Shown: positions 27,264 through 36,991 of the stretch, one piece after another | Layout of the letters: every line of letters starts with the position of its first letter | How positions within the stretch are numbered: the first letter of the stretch is position 1 | DNA from: SZUA-22 sp963751695 | GTDB lineage: Bacteria; Bacteroidota; Ignavibacteria; Ignavibacteriales; Melioribacteraceae | DNA: 64,000 nucleotides | Direction of reading: 5' to 3' | Assembly: GCA_963751695.1 (NCBI GenBank) | Contig: CAVVVP010000001.1 | Span: forward strand, 200,386 to 264,385 | The notes under the pieces: model-generated | The model's input: the letters and a program-made list of their open reading frames with translations, nothing else | The model's database searches: none | Told to the model about the DNA's origin: nothing | Program-made: the position numbers and the translations under genes

Positions 27264-29987
27264 TTGAAAAAATTATTATTCATCTTCCTAATGATCTTTT
27301 TAGGATCATTAAATTTTCATTATGCCGGTGGAATAGTATATCTGGTGCTTGGGTCAGATACAGCAATTTGGTCTGGAATGAGTACAAATAGATATAATAA
27401 TTTTTACGATGTTGGTCTTTATACAAATCCTTCAAGAAATGCATATGCAGTCATGGACCCTTTATTTCGTTCACAATTTCTAGACTCGTATGGGAATCCA
27501 CTCAAGATGACCTGGTGGATGATGGCTGGAAATATATTTCGGTACGCATCAAATACTAATGTTCCTTTTCCGAATATCATGACACTGTACCTAATGAAAA
27601 AGTATCATGGTGAGAATTTAATCTTAAATGGGGATGAACTTACACTTCATTATCATACTTTTTTTTGGAGTGATTATGATGGTGATGGAGAGTATTTCTG
27701 GAATCAATCAAAGACATTTAATGAAAGTAAAGAAGATTTTAAATTTACGCTGGCTCAATTTCTATTGGAGGAGGAAGTCTTCCCCGTTTCATTTAGAAGT
27801 GGCTGGCACTATATGGATAATGATTGGCAGCATTATTTGGATCAATTTGTTTTACCTTATTCATTGCATAATGATTATCCTCATAAAAGACTTTTGGACG
27901 AAGAACCAATCGATAACATCTTTGATTGGTCAAAAGCCCCTCCAACATGGATACCTTATAATCCCTCTTACGCAAATTACCAAATTCCAGGAGATGGTAA
28001 ATCTTGGAATGTAAGATCAGCAAGTTTTCAAAGAACAATTGCAATAAATTTGATAGACTCTATTTTTGCTGCTGCTCAAGATGGTACAGACCAAGTCGCT
28101 TGTATATGGGCTCATCTTCCCGAATCAGATTTCTTATATAATATTGAAAAGATTGATAGTCTTGTCCAATCAGCAAATAGTAAATATGAAGATGTAACAT
28201 TTAAGTATTGTACGGCAGTAGAAGCGATGCAACTGTGGCAAGAATCAGAAGATCAATCCCCTCCTATTATTACATTAACTGAAAATGAAGAGAGTGATGA
28301 GATATCATTTAACATTCAAACTGATGAAAATATTTTTCAGTCCAGACCTTTCATTGCGGTAAAAAACATCTATAACGATTTTAGAGTTGCAGACGCGATA
28401 AAGGTTGGAACTAATAATTGGAGGACCTCAGAATCATTTGTTAAAAGCGAGATTGTAAAAGTAGGCGTAACAGTCACAGATGATCTTGGTAATCAAGCAA
28501 TGGAATTTATAGAGTATTTACCAAATGATGTCTACATTGATAATTCCGATCAGTATTTCTCAGAACTTAAAGGAAACTGGATTTTATCTTCAAAGAATTC
28601 ATGGGGAACTGATTCAAAAGTTGCTAAGTTGTCAATTAATGAAACGGTCTCAGCGAGTTGGAAATATCCAATACCTAAGACGAGCCATTATAATATCTTT
28701 AATCAAATACCAGAAATTGAAAATCATGCTGAAATATTTCAATTTATTGTCTCAGTAAATGGAGAGAATCACGATACAGTTTATATTAAAAAAGGATTGG
28801 AACCATATCATTGGAGCTATCTTGCGACACAATCTTTAGATGAAGGAGATAATATTGAGATTACTCTCTTTGCAAATGGAGATGATCAAACTGGGAAATA
28901 TCTTTGCGCAGATGTTATTAAGTTATCAGCATTGGTCAAAGATAGAGAAATAAAAATTCTGAACAACAAAATAAACTTGAACAATGTTGTTATAAATCAA
29001 ACAATTGATTACAATTTATCCGTCTCAAATTTAGGACTTAATGAATTAAAAATATTTAGTGTTCATTCTCTTAATGGTTCATTGATTTCAGATTTTAGCT
29101 ATCCAATAAGTATCCCCAAAATGAGTGCTGTTGACCTCTCATTAGTATTTTTATTTGATGAGCTTGGACCTCATGCTGACAGCTTAATTATATTGAGTGA
29201 CGATCCCAAAAATTCTCAAATAATGATTCCTGTATTTTCGGATGTGGCTAATTACTTTTTATTAGTCGATAATGAAGATTCAATTAATTACTCTGAGTTT
29301 GGTGAATGGCAAACCAGTGTTGCTACATCAAATGGTACTTCAAGCCGTTATGCTTGGTTAAACTCCTCTCCTCTCTCTTCAGCATCTTTCGAAACAAATC
29401 TGAAAGAAGGAGGTTTATATGATATTCAATTTATTGTCCCGAAAACAGTTAACGCTTCGAATAAAGCTTTTTATGAGCTTAGCATTGAAAATCTGATTGT
29501 TGATTCTCTACTTATTAACCAGAATGAGGGGAGCGGTAACTGGATATCTATTGGGAAATATTTTCTTCCTTCTGATAACAGAATAAAAGTTAGAGTGATT
29601 GACAGCGGTGAAAGTACTGAAGGTCAAGTTCTTCGTGCTGATGCGATAAAATTTCAATTAATTGAGAAGTTGCTAAATGCAGAATCAGGAAATAGTGAAT
29701 TGACCATAAAGGAATATGCACTTGAGCAGAATTATCCGAATCCATTTAACCCAACCACAACTATTCAATTTCAAATTCCAAAATCTGAACACGTAAAAAT
29801 AATCTTATATAATCTTCTAGGGGAGAAGATAAGAACTTTAGTTGATGTGAGCTTAAATGCTGGATATCACTCTACCACATGGGATGGATTGAAGGAGGAT
29901 GGATCAAACGTCTCTACAGGTCCTTATTTTTATAGAATAACTGCAGGTAGTTTTAATGAATCCAAAAAAATGATCTATTTAAGATAG
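27264..29987 (+). CDS. Secreted T9SS cargo protein with two golvesin-like modules
   Basis: The start is TTG at 27264, two bases after the porin stop, giving a signal peptide (KKLLFIFLMIFLGSLNFHYAGG). The N-terminal 300 residues hold GDELTLHYHTFFW and FRSGWHYMDNDW, which recall a divergent polysaccharide-deacetylase-like fold (weak). Two modules at about 418-555 and 655-800, with W..S..S.GT and ADAIK-type ends, look like the golvesin/xanthan-lyase C-terminal beta domain. The last 85 residues are a type A T9SS sorting domain (EQNYPNPFNPTT to KKMIYLR). It is probably an extracellular or surface glycan-active protein; activity is inferred. Confidence 0.75.
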   Translation: MKKLLFIFLMIFLGSLNFHYAGGIVYLVLGSDTAIWSGMSTNRYNNFYDVGLYTNPSRNAYAVMDPLFRSQFLDSYGNPLKMTWWMMAGNIFRYASNTNVPFPNIMTLYLMKKYHGENLILNGDELTLHYHTFFWSDYDGDGEYFWNQSKTFNESKEDFKFTLAQFLLEEEVFPVSFRSGWHYMDNDWQHYLDQFVLPYSLHNDYPHKRLLDEEPIDNIFDWSKAPPTWIPYNPSYANYQIPGDGKSWNVRSASFQRTIAINLIDSIFAAAQDGTDQVACIWAHLPESDFLYNIEKIDSLVQSANSKYEDVTFKYCTAVEAMQLWQESEDQSPPIITLTENEESDEISFNIQTDENIFQSRPFIAVKNIYNDFRVADAIKVGTNNWRTSESFVKSEIVKVGVTVTDDLGNQAMEFIEYLPNDVYIDNSDQYFSELKGNWILSSKNSWGTDSKVAKLSINETVSASWKYPIPKTSHYNIFNQIPEIENHAEIFQFIVSVNGENHDTVYIKKGLEPYHWSYLATQSLDEGDNIEITLFANGDDQTGKYLCADVIKLSALVKDREIKILNNKINLNNVVINQTIDYNLSVSNLGLNELKIFSVHSLNGSLISDFSYPISIPKMSAVDLSLVFLFDELGPHADSLIILSDDPKNSQIMIPVFSDVANYFLLVDNEDSINYSEFGEWQTSVATSNGTSSRYAWLNSSPLSSASFETNLKEGGLYDIQFIVPKTVNASNKAFYELSIENLIVDSLLINQNEGSGNWISIGKYFLPSDNRIKVRVIDSGESTEGQVLRADAIKFQLIEKLLNAESGNSELTIKEYALEQNYPNPFNPTTTIQFQIPKSEHVKIILYNLLGEKIRTLVDVSLNAGYHSTTWDGLKEDGSNVSTGPYFYRITAGSFNESKKMIYLR

Positions 29988-29993
29988 TTGCCT

Positions 29994-30452
29994 TTAAGCT
30001 TGAACCGTATCAGAAAAAACCGACTCTTCAAACATATTTTCCCCCATTAAATTTCTAATTGATAGGCCATTCAAAACATCATCTACTGAATTTTGCACCA
30101 GTATCCAAAGGGACCTGATTGAACAATCCGTTGTTACTGTACAAATACTATCCCCTTTTGAAAAGGTTTTACAGAAATCATCATCATATAATTTACCACC
30201 AAGAACATTTAAAACGTCACCAATATTAATTTTTTCAGGAGGACGCGAAAGAGTATATCCACCTAGATGTCCTCTTTCGCTGTAAAGAAATCCACCCAAA
30301 CGTAGTGCTCTTAATATTTTTGCAGCTGTGTGCTCCGTTATACCTTCTCCCCTGCTAATCTCTGGAATTGTTAGCGATTTACCCATTTCGTGAAAACGGG
30401 CTATTCGCAGAAGACAACGTAAACCATATTCCTCTTGTGCACTAAACTTCAT
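29994..30452 (-). CDS. Rrf2-family transcriptional regulator (Fe-S sensing type)
   Basis: This 152-residue winged-helix protein has an N-terminal EEYGLRCLLRIA helix, the recognition region SRGEGITEHTAAKILRALRLGGFL, a wing with GHLGGYTLSR, and three cysteines at 94, 104 and 110 placed as in cluster-binding IscR/SufR relatives. It is the last gene of the suf operon (2 bases after the bacilliredoxin gene), so feedback control of that operon by cluster status is the simplest reading. The operator was not identified. Confidence 0.88.
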   Translation of the reverse strand: MKFSAQEEYGLRCLLRIARFHEMGKSLTIPEISRGEGITEHTAAKILRALRLGGFLYSERGHLGGYTLSRPPEKINIGDVLNVLGGKLYDDDFCKTFSKGDSICTVTTDCSIRSLWILVQNSVDDVLNGLSIRNLMGENMFEESVFSDTVQA

Positions 30453-30454
30453 TA

Positions 30455-30991
30455 TTAGTTTTGATTTAATGGAATTTTAGATCCACAAGATATGGAGTGA
30501 ACAAGCCGATCATATTGTTCTGGAGAAATTGCAGGACCTTCTTTTCCATCAATTTTTTCAAATTGTGCAATTAAAATCTGTGCTATCTCTTCTGGAGATT
30601 TACCAACTATTTCATGTCTTCCCATGTGGTAAATAGTTTCACCATTCTTTACAATAGCCATTGCGGGTGATGATGGTTGATATTTTGACAAGTAATTAGC
30701 TCGTATAAAATCAACTGCATCCCTGTCATTACCGGCAAATGATGTGTAAAATTTATTTGGGATTTTGTTATGCTGCAATGCAAGAGTAACACCTGGTCGC
30801 GCACTGCCAGCAGAACAACCACAAACGGAGTTGATGAAAATCAATTTAGTTTCATTATCCGAAGCCGATAATGCTTCGTCAGCTGCCTGTGGATTTTGTA
30901 ATTCTTCAAATCCCACGTATAAAAGCTCATCTCTCATTGGCTGGACAGCTTCTGGATCGTAAATCGGTGGTTTCAAATTTATATCGTACAT
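30455..30991 (-). CDS. Bacilliredoxin (BrxA/YphP family)
   Basis: It has 178 residues with the CGC redox motif at 57-59 (NSVCGCSAGSARPG) and the family's PSSPAMAIVKNGETIYHMGRHEIVG. Bacilliredoxins remove bacillithiol from mixed disulfides, and some bacteria use them without bacillithiol. Its place between sufT and the Rrf2 gene ties it to Fe-S assembly or thiol repair. The C-terminal 25 residues extend slightly beyond the usual family length of about 145-150. These are unrelated to BREX genes despite the Brx name. Confidence 0.88.
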   Translation of the reverse strand: MYDINLKPPIYDPEAVQPMRDELLYVGFEELQNPQAADEALSASDNETKLIFINSVCGCSAGSARPGVTLALQHNKIPNKFYTSFAGNDRDAVDFIRANYLSKYQPSSPAMAIVKNGETIYHMGRHEIVGKSPEEIAQILIAQFEKIDGKEGPAISPEQYDRLVHSISCGSKIPLNQN

Positions 30992-31044
30992 CTTGTTTCC
31001 TTTCTTTAAGATTTTTTAAAAAGTCTTAGCGTTACTAAAAAAAT

Positions 31045-31368
31045 TTACAGCATCCCTAATTGCAGTTTAGCTTCTTCGCTCATCATCTCCATATTCCAAG
31101 GCGGGTCCCAAACAAGGTCTAAGAATACTTCATTTAATCCATGAATACCTTTTATTCTTTCTCGCACTTCTCCAGGAAGGCTTTCAGCAACAGGACATGC
31201 TGGTGTTGTCAGAGTCATCTCAACAATTGCATTGAAGCTTTCAGTTACTTCAACCTTATAAATCATTCCAAGTTCATATATATTTACTGGGATTTCTGGG
31301 TCGAATACAGTTTTACAAATCTCAATTATTTCATTTCTTAAAAATTCACGGTCTTTCATTATCATCAA
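31045..31368 (-). CDS. sufT: SufT / MIP18-family Fe-S assembly protein
   Basis: A 107-residue DUF59 protein with VFDPEIPVNIYELGMIY and TLTTPACPVAESLP (Cys58), then LVWDPPWNMEMMSEEAKLQLGML. The family aids Fe-S cluster maturation and is a standard member of suf operons in this phylum. It lies 8 bases after sufS. An in-frame ATG three codons in may be the real start. Confidence 0.88.
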   Translation of the reverse strand: MMIMKDREFLRNEIIEICKTVFDPEIPVNIYELGMIYKVEVTESFNAIVEMTLTTPACPVAESLPGEVRERIKGIHGLNEVFLDLVWDPPWNMEMMSEEAKLQLGML

Positions 31369-31376
31369 ATTTATTT

Positions 31377-32651
31377 TTAGTTACTAAACAATTTTATTAC
31401 TTTGTTAAGAGCATCAATGAAAACATTGATTTCTTCTACAGTATTATAAAGAGAAAATGAAGCTCTTGCTGTTGCAGGCACATTGAATCTATCCATTATT
31501 GGTTGTGTACAATGATGACCAGTCCTAATAGCAACTCCATCAGTGTCAATAATAGTTCCAATATCGTATGGATGAATTCCATCAATTACAAAAGAAATAA
31601 CTGATGCTTTATTTTTTGCAGTTCCAATAATTCTAAGACCTGGAATTTCCAACATTTTTTCTGTGGCATAATTTAAGAGTACTTTTTCGTGACCTTGTAT
31701 GTCATTAAAATTCATTGTGTTCAAATATTTAATAGCTACACCAAGTCCAATTCCACCAACTATATTAGGAGTTCCTGCTTCAAACTTATGTGGCAGATCA
31801 TCAAATGTTGTTTTTTCAAAAGTAACTGTTCTAATCATATCACCCCCACCTTGATACGGCGGAAGTTTATCCAAGTATTCGGTTTTTCCATAGAGAATTC
31901 CGATACCGGTTGGACCAAATAACTTATGTCCAGAGAAAACAAGGAAATCACAATCCAGATCTTGAACATCAATTTTTTCATGGGCTACTGCCTGAGCAGC
32001 ATCAATGAGTACTGGTATTCCAGCAGAATGTGCATAATCAATTATTCCTTTCACAGGATTTATTGTACCCAGAGAATTTGAAGTGTGAACGATAGAAACA
32101 AGTTTTGTTTTCTCTGTTACCAAATTCTTGTATGCTTCAAAATCCAATTCCCCATCATCGTTAATCGGAACTACTTTTAATTCAATATCTTTCCTTTCAC
32201 AAATTAACTGCCATGGGACAATATTAGCATGGTGCTCCATATGAGAGATAATAATTTCATCACCATTTTTTAACATGTCAGCTCTACACATTGTATTTGC
32301 AATCAGGTTTATTCCTTCAGTTGTACCTTTTGTAAATATAACTTCTGAGGCTGACATTGAATTTATAAATTCTTTGACTTTCAACCTGGCATTCTCATAA
32401 AGCTCAGTAGCAACCTCACTTAAAAAGTGAAGACCGCGATGAATATTAGCATTTTCATAGGTATAGTAATTCGTCATACTGTCTATAACGATGTTTGGCT
32501 TTTGCGTAGTGGCAGCATTATCAAAATAGACGAGGGGTTTATCATTGACTGTGCGCGCCAGGATTGGGAAATCGTTTCTAATTTTCTCAATGTCAAACGA
32601 TCTTACTGCTCTTTTGCTTTCAGCTTCAGTATGAAGTGCTGAAATTTCCAT
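31377..32651 (-). CDS. sufS: Cysteine desulfurase
   Basis: The protein has 424 residues. The PLP-binding Lys243 lies in VFSGHKLFGPTGIG, His140/His141 in SHMEHHANIVPW, and the catalytic Cys381 in RTGHHCTQPIM. It passes cysteine sulfur to the SufBCD scaffold. No sufE or sufU lies in the operon, so the sulfur acceptor is SufB directly, another protein elsewhere, or the bacilliredoxin (speculative). It starts directly at the sufD stop. Confidence 0.95.
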   Translation of the reverse strand: MEISALHTEAESKRAVRSFDIEKIRNDFPILARTVNDKPLVYFDNAATTQKPNIVIDSMTNYYTYENANIHRGLHFLSEVATELYENARLKVKEFINSMSASEVIFTKGTTEGINLIANTMCRADMLKNGDEIIISHMEHHANIVPWQLICERKDIELKVVPINDDGELDFEAYKNLVTEKTKLVSIVHTSNSLGTINPVKGIIDYAHSAGIPVLIDAAQAVAHEKIDVQDLDCDFLVFSGHKLFGPTGIGILYGKTEYLDKLPPYQGGGDMIRTVTFEKTTFDDLPHKFEAGTPNIVGGIGLGVAIKYLNTMNFNDIQGHEKVLLNYATEKMLEIPGLRIIGTAKNKASVISFVIDGIHPYDIGTIIDTDGVAIRTGHHCTQPIMDRFNVPATARASFSLYNTVEEINVFIDALNKVIKLFSN

Positions 32652-33992
32652 TTATATTTTTTCACGATGAAGGTGATCGAAAATCAAGTGATTCATTTTT
32701 TCTTTTAGCGAATTAATTTTAATCTTGGAGATTACGTCTTCAGCAAAAGCTGTAATCAACATTGATTTAGCTTTGTTTTCTGGTATTCCACGTGAGAGGA
32801 TATAGAAAAGAGCTGTCTCATCGAGATGGCCAACCGTTGCGCCATGGGAACACTTGACATCATCTGCATAAATTTCCAATTGCGGTTTTGTATCGATTGA
32901 TGCTTCTTCTGAGAGAAGAACAGTCTTGTTTGACTGATAAGCATTTGTCTTCTGGGCATCTTTATCAACTAAGATTTTGCCGCTAAAAACACCGTGGGCT
33001 TTATCATCAAGTATACTCTTATAGAGTTCATTACTTTCACAATTAGGTTTTGCATGATCAATATAGGTATGATTATCAATATGCTGATCACCACTGCCAA
33101 TTGATAATCCGTAGAAATTGCACTCAATATTCTCATCATCAAGCTTTGAGTTAATATCGTTTCTAACAAGTGCACCACCGATAGAAAAATTGAAATGACT
33201 AAAAACTGAGTTAGCTTTTTGATAAACCTCAGTTCTATCAATATGATAAGAATTCTCATTCTCTAATTCAATTTTATATAAATCAACAATTGCATTTTTT
33301 GCAATAAAAATTTCTGAAGATGTATTTGTGAAATACTTAGAATTAGTTAGACTAACAAACTTAAATACAACCGATACTTGACTATTCTCTCCAGCATATA
33401 TAAGATTTCTTGGTGTATTAAATGTCAACTCATTTTTGTAACCGGAAATATTTAACACTTGAATTGGTTTATCTAGTACCACACCATCGGGAATAATGAT
33501 ACAAGCACCATCAAGTAAATAAGAGCTGTTTAAATGATCAAAGGCTGATTTACTTTTAATAATCTTGTTAAGATTTTCTGACACTCTTTGGTCCTCTTGT
33601 TTTATACCCTCACTTAGGTTTCCAACAAATACATTTTGAGGTAATTCGGAAATCTCAGAAAGTTCATTTGAAAAAATACCATTAACAAAAACCAATAAGT
33701 GATGTTCAAATCCTTCACTTCTAACTTCTTTGATATCATCCTTCGAATAGGATTGGTTCTCAAAATTAGAAACATGCTTAAACTCAGAGCCCAATAGGTT
33801 TTTTATATTTGTGTATTTCCACTCTTCAGTTTTTAATGTTGGAAATTCAGTTACGGATAATTGTTTTAAGGAATCATTTCGAATACTTTTGAATAATGAA
33901 TTATCATTACCATTAAGTTTAGACTCAAATACTTTCGATTGAGACACAAACCAATCATTTGATTTACTATTTATTATATCTTTATTCATCAT
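32652..33992 (-). CDS. sufD: SufD Fe-S scaffold subunit
   Basis: This 446-residue beta-helix protein has LKTEEWKYTNI near the N-terminus and the conserved C-terminal region ASIDTKPQLEIYADDVKCSHGATVGHLDETALFYILSRGI, in which the conserved His of SufD sits. It forms the SufBC2D scaffold complex with its two upstream neighbours. It lies 6 bases after sufC. Confidence 0.93.
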   Translation of the reverse strand: MMNKDIINSKSNDWFVSQSKVFESKLNGNDNSLFKSIRNDSLKQLSVTEFPTLKTEEWKYTNIKNLLGSEFKHVSNFENQSYSKDDIKEVRSEGFEHHLLVFVNGIFSNELSEISELPQNVFVGNLSEGIKQEDQRVSENLNKIIKSKSAFDHLNSSYLLDGACIIIPDGVVLDKPIQVLNISGYKNELTFNTPRNLIYAGENSQVSVVFKFVSLTNSKYFTNTSSEIFIAKNAIVDLYKIELENENSYHIDRTEVYQKANSVFSHFNFSIGGALVRNDINSKLDDENIECNFYGLSIGSGDQHIDNHTYIDHAKPNCESNELYKSILDDKAHGVFSGKILVDKDAQKTNAYQSNKTVLLSEEASIDTKPQLEIYADDVKCSHGATVGHLDETALFYILSRGIPENKAKSMLITAFAEDVISKIKINSLKEKMNHLIFDHLHREKI

Positions 33993-33998
33993 TTCTCC

Positions 33999-34769
33999 TT
34001 AACCTTCAATCTCAGCAACGTCATATTCACCATTCTTGATCCAGTCATATCCTTTCTCTTCAAGTTCATGTGCAAGTTCTTTGCCGCCTGATTTAATAAT
34101 CTTACCATTGTAAAGTACATGAATAAAATCTGGTACGATATACTCAAGAAGTCTTTGATAGTGTGTTACAAGAATTACAGCATTATCTTTTGATTTGAAT
34201 TCGTTCACACCTTGTGAAACAATTTTTAGAGCGTCAATATCAAGCCCTGAGTCGGTTTCATCAAGAATTGCAAGTTTTGGTTGAAGCATTAGCAATTGGA
34301 ATATCTCGTTTCTCTTTTTTTCACCTCCAGAAAAACCAGCATTTACTGCTCTACTAATAAGAGTTTCATCCATTCCAACAACTTTTGCTTTTTCTCTCAT
34401 CATATCAAGAAATTCTTTAGGTGTAAGTTCTTCTTCACCTCTGAATTTTCTAATTTCATTGAGAGCCGTTTGTAAAAATGTCGCGTTGCTTATACCAGGT
34501 ATCTCGACGGGATACTGAAAAGCCAAGAATAATCCTTCTCTTGCTCTATCTTCTGGATTCATGTCCAGCAGGTCTTTGCTATTAAAAAGTACATCTCCTC
34601 CAGTGACTTCATAATTTTCATTCCCTGAAAGTACATTAGCCAGAGTTGATTTTCCAGATCCGTTTGGACCCATTATTGCATGAACTTCACCAGCATTTAC
34701 TTCAAGGTCAACTCCTTTCAGAATTTCTTTTCCTTCAATATCTGCCTTTAAATCTTTAATTGATATCAT
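33999..34769 (-). CDS. sufC: SufC ATPase of the Fe-S scaffold complex
   Basis: This ABC-type ATPase has 256 residues. Walker A is GPNGSGKST at 34-42, the signature FSGGEKKR follows a helix of about 110 residues, and Walker B is LAILDETDSGLD. ATP hydrolysis by SufC remodels the SufB-SufD scaffold. Of normal length, it is 32 bases after sufB. Confidence 0.96.
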   Translation of the reverse strand: MISIKDLKADIEGKEILKGVDLEVNAGEVHAIMGPNGSGKSTLANVLSGNENYEVTGGDVLFNSKDLLDMNPEDRAREGLFLAFQYPVEIPGISNATFLQTALNEIRKFRGEEELTPKEFLDMMREKAKVVGMDETLISRAVNAGFSGGEKKRNEIFQLLMLQPKLAILDETDSGLDIDALKIVSQGVNEFKSKDNAVILVTHYQRLLEYIVPDFIHVLYNGKIIKSGGKELAHELEEKGYDWIKNGEYDVAEIEG

Positions 34770-34801
34770 TTTATTTCCTTAGTCTTTTTTCTCTTTTTAA
34801 A

Positions 34802-36247
34802 TTATCCTACACTACCTTCTAGGCTTAGAGCTAGAAGTTTTGTTGCTTCTACAGCAAATTCCATCGGCAATTCTTTAAACACTTCCTTACAAAATCCATT
34901 CACTATCATATTTATCGCATCTTCAGTAGAAATACCCCTTTGATTCAGATAAAATATTTGGTCCTCACCTACTTTTGATGTAGTGGCCTCATGTTCAACA
35001 GTAGAAGTTGGATTATCAATTTCTAAGTATGGGAAAGTATGTGCACCACAAGTGTCACTCATCAGCATGGAATCACATTGTGAGAAATTCCTTGCGCCTT
35101 CCGCATTCTTTCCAACTTTAACTAAACCACGGTATGAATTATCACTTCTTCCGGCAGAGATACCTTTTGATATGATTGTGCTTTTTGTATTCTTTCCTAG
35201 ATGGATCATCTTTGTTCCAGTATCTGCTTGCTGAAAATTATTAGTAACAGCAACTGAGTTGAATTCTCCTATTGAATTGTCTCCTTTAAGGATTGTACTT
35301 GGATATTTCCAAGTAATCGCCGAGCCAGTCTCTACTTGAGTCCATGATATTTTAGAATTAATTCCTTTAGCCAGAGCTCTCTTAGTCACAAAATTGTAAA
35401 TTCCACCTTCTCCATTCTTATCACCTGGATACCAGTTCTGAACTGTTGAATATTTAATTTCAGCGTTATCGTGAGCTACAAGTTCCACCACCGCTGCATG
35501 TAACTGATTAGTATCACGCATTGGGGCAGTACAACCTTCTAGATAGCTCACATAACTATCGTCATCGGCAACTATAAGAGTTCTTTCGAATTGGCCTGTA
35601 TCCATTGCATTAATCCTAAAATAAGTAGAGAGTTCCATGGGACATCTTACTCCTTTAGGAATGTAAACAAACGAACCCTCGCTAAATACCGCTGAGTTTA
35701 ATGCTGCGTAAAAATTGTCTGTTGCCGGCACTACTGAACCTAAGTATTTTTTAACAAGTTCAGGATAATCTCTAACAGCCTCAGAAAGCGGACAGAATAT
35801 TACACCTTTTTCTTTCAATGTTTCCTTGAATGTAGTTGCAACTGAAACTGAATCAAAAACTGCATCAACAGCAACATTTGCTAATTTTTTCTGCTCTTCT
35901 ATTGGAATTCCAAGCTTCTCAAAAGTCTTTAATAGTTCTGGATCAACTTCATCCAAACTTGCTAACTGTGGTTTTTTCTTAGGAGCAGAATAGTATCTCA
36001 TATTCTGGAAATCTATTTCCGGGTACTTAACTTTCGACCATTTCGGCTCAATCATTGTTTGCCAATTTCTAAATGCTTTCAATCTCCAGTCAGTTAGCCA
36101 TTCTGGCTCATCTTTCTTTGCAGAAATCGCCCTAACAACATCTTCATTAAGGCCCTTTGGAAATCCCTCTTCTTCTATATCAGTTACAAATCCCCATTTA
36201 TATTCGGATTCCGTAACCTCACTAATTATCTTATTTTCGTCACTCAT
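34802..36247 (-). CDS. sufB: SufB Fe-S scaffold subunit
   Basis: A 481-residue protein with the typical EKWKYPGWTD-like N-terminus replaced by WGFVTDIEEE, and the conserved VRCPMELSTYFRINAMDTGQFERTLIVADD and CDSMLMSDTCGAHTFPYLEIDN regions that bind the nascent cluster. It is the first gene of the operon, 28 bases downstream of a near-consensus promoter. Confidence 0.96.
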   Translation of the reverse strand: MSDENKIISEVTESEYKWGFVTDIEEEGFPKGLNEDVVRAISAKKDEPEWLTDWRLKAFRNWQTMIEPKWSKVKYPEIDFQNMRYYSAPKKKPQLASLDEVDPELLKTFEKLGIPIEEQKKLANVAVDAVFDSVSVATTFKETLKEKGVIFCPLSEAVRDYPELVKKYLGSVVPATDNFYAALNSAVFSEGSFVYIPKGVRCPMELSTYFRINAMDTGQFERTLIVADDDSYVSYLEGCTAPMRDTNQLHAAVVELVAHDNAEIKYSTVQNWYPGDKNGEGGIYNFVTKRALAKGINSKISWTQVETGSAITWKYPSTILKGDNSIGEFNSVAVTNNFQQADTGTKMIHLGKNTKSTIISKGISAGRSDNSYRGLVKVGKNAEGARNFSQCDSMLMSDTCGAHTFPYLEIDNPTSTVEHEATTSKVGEDQIFYLNQRGISTEDAINMIVNGFCKEVFKELPMEFAVEATKLLALSLEGSVG

Positions 36248-36274
36248 TTATATTCCTTAAAATTTTCTCCTCCT

Positions 36275-36303
36275 AATATAATCAATCTGGAAATTTTTGT
36301 CAA
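36275..36303 (-). promoter_or_regulatory. Sigma-70-type promoter of the suf operon
   Basis: On the minus strand, TTGACA (36303-36298) is separated by 17 bases from TATATT (36280-36275), a full -35 box and a five-of-six -10 box. It lies 28 bases upstream of the sufB ATG and is followed by an AGGAGGAG stretch and then AAGGAAT close to the start. The Bacteroidota-type TTTG/TAnnTTTG pair is not what is seen here. No Rrf2 operator palindrome could be confidently picked out. Confidence 0.7.
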
Positions 36304-36378
36304 GATTGAAATTCGTCCCTATGTTCAAAGCTTTTTGTTAATTTACTTTGTAAATTTTTATAATTCACAAAGGAAATC

Positions 36379-36888
36379 TTGTCTTTGAAACTTATTGCTG
36401 TATTCTTAATGTTTTCCATTTTCTTGTTGAGTTGCTCAACAATTGATTACTCTCAATTACCTTCTGGCAAAGAAATAAATTTTGAAGAGATAAACACGAG
36501 AGCTTCGAAAAACAATTCAACCATTACCTTACTAAACGGAAAAATTATTAAAGCAGAATTCTTGGTTGTGAAAGGGGATTCTTTAATTTATCATGCAGAA
36601 GAAGATACACTAAGCATATCACTAAGTGAAATCGAAAAAGTTGAAATGAAAGACGGAATTGGAGCAATTACTGGTGGTATTATCTTTGGTATATTTGTAA
36701 CGATTATAGTTGGAAGTGTGACTTTTCTGCTCGTCGATGCTTCTCAAAGTGACAAATCACAATTAAGCGGAATAGTAGGACTTATATCAGGAATAACTGC
36801 CACGGTTCTTGGAATATTAAATTTTGGAGAGTTTGAATTTATTTTCAATGATAAAAACGATAAAGAGGAAAATGACCTGGAAAAGTGA
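36379..36888 (+). CDS. Small lipoprotein with two C-terminal membrane helices, unknown function
   Basis: The start is TTG at 36379 with AGGA a few bases upstream; a second TTG at 36385 is possible. A lipobox LLSC puts the lipidated Cys at residue 19. Residues 50-90 form a short beta domain (LLNGKIIKAEFLVVKGDSLIYHAEEDTLSISLSEIEKVEM) seen in other uncharacterised Bacteroidota lipoproteins, then two helices at about 96-118 and 128-147. It is divergent from sufB and probably not functionally linked to it. Confidence 0.6.
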   Translation: MSLKLIAVFLMFSIFLLSCSTIDYSQLPSGKEINFEEINTRASKNNSTITLLNGKIIKAEFLVVKGDSLIYHAEEDTLSISLSEIEKVEMKDGIGAITGGIIFGIFVTIIVGSVTFLLVDASQSDKSQLSGIVGLISGITATVLGILNFGEFEFIFNDKNDKEENDLEK

Positions 36889-36991
36889 AAAACCAAACAA
36901 TAGAATAATCACTCATAAAATTAATCCTCTAGCATTTAAAACTAGTTCAGAATCTAGTATTGGTTGATAGGCTAAGAGAGTTTGGAAAGCG

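Noticed and set aside
30455..30991. BREX defence gene, by the brx name
   Set aside because: The CGC motif and length identify a bacilliredoxin; the shared abbreviation is a coincidence.
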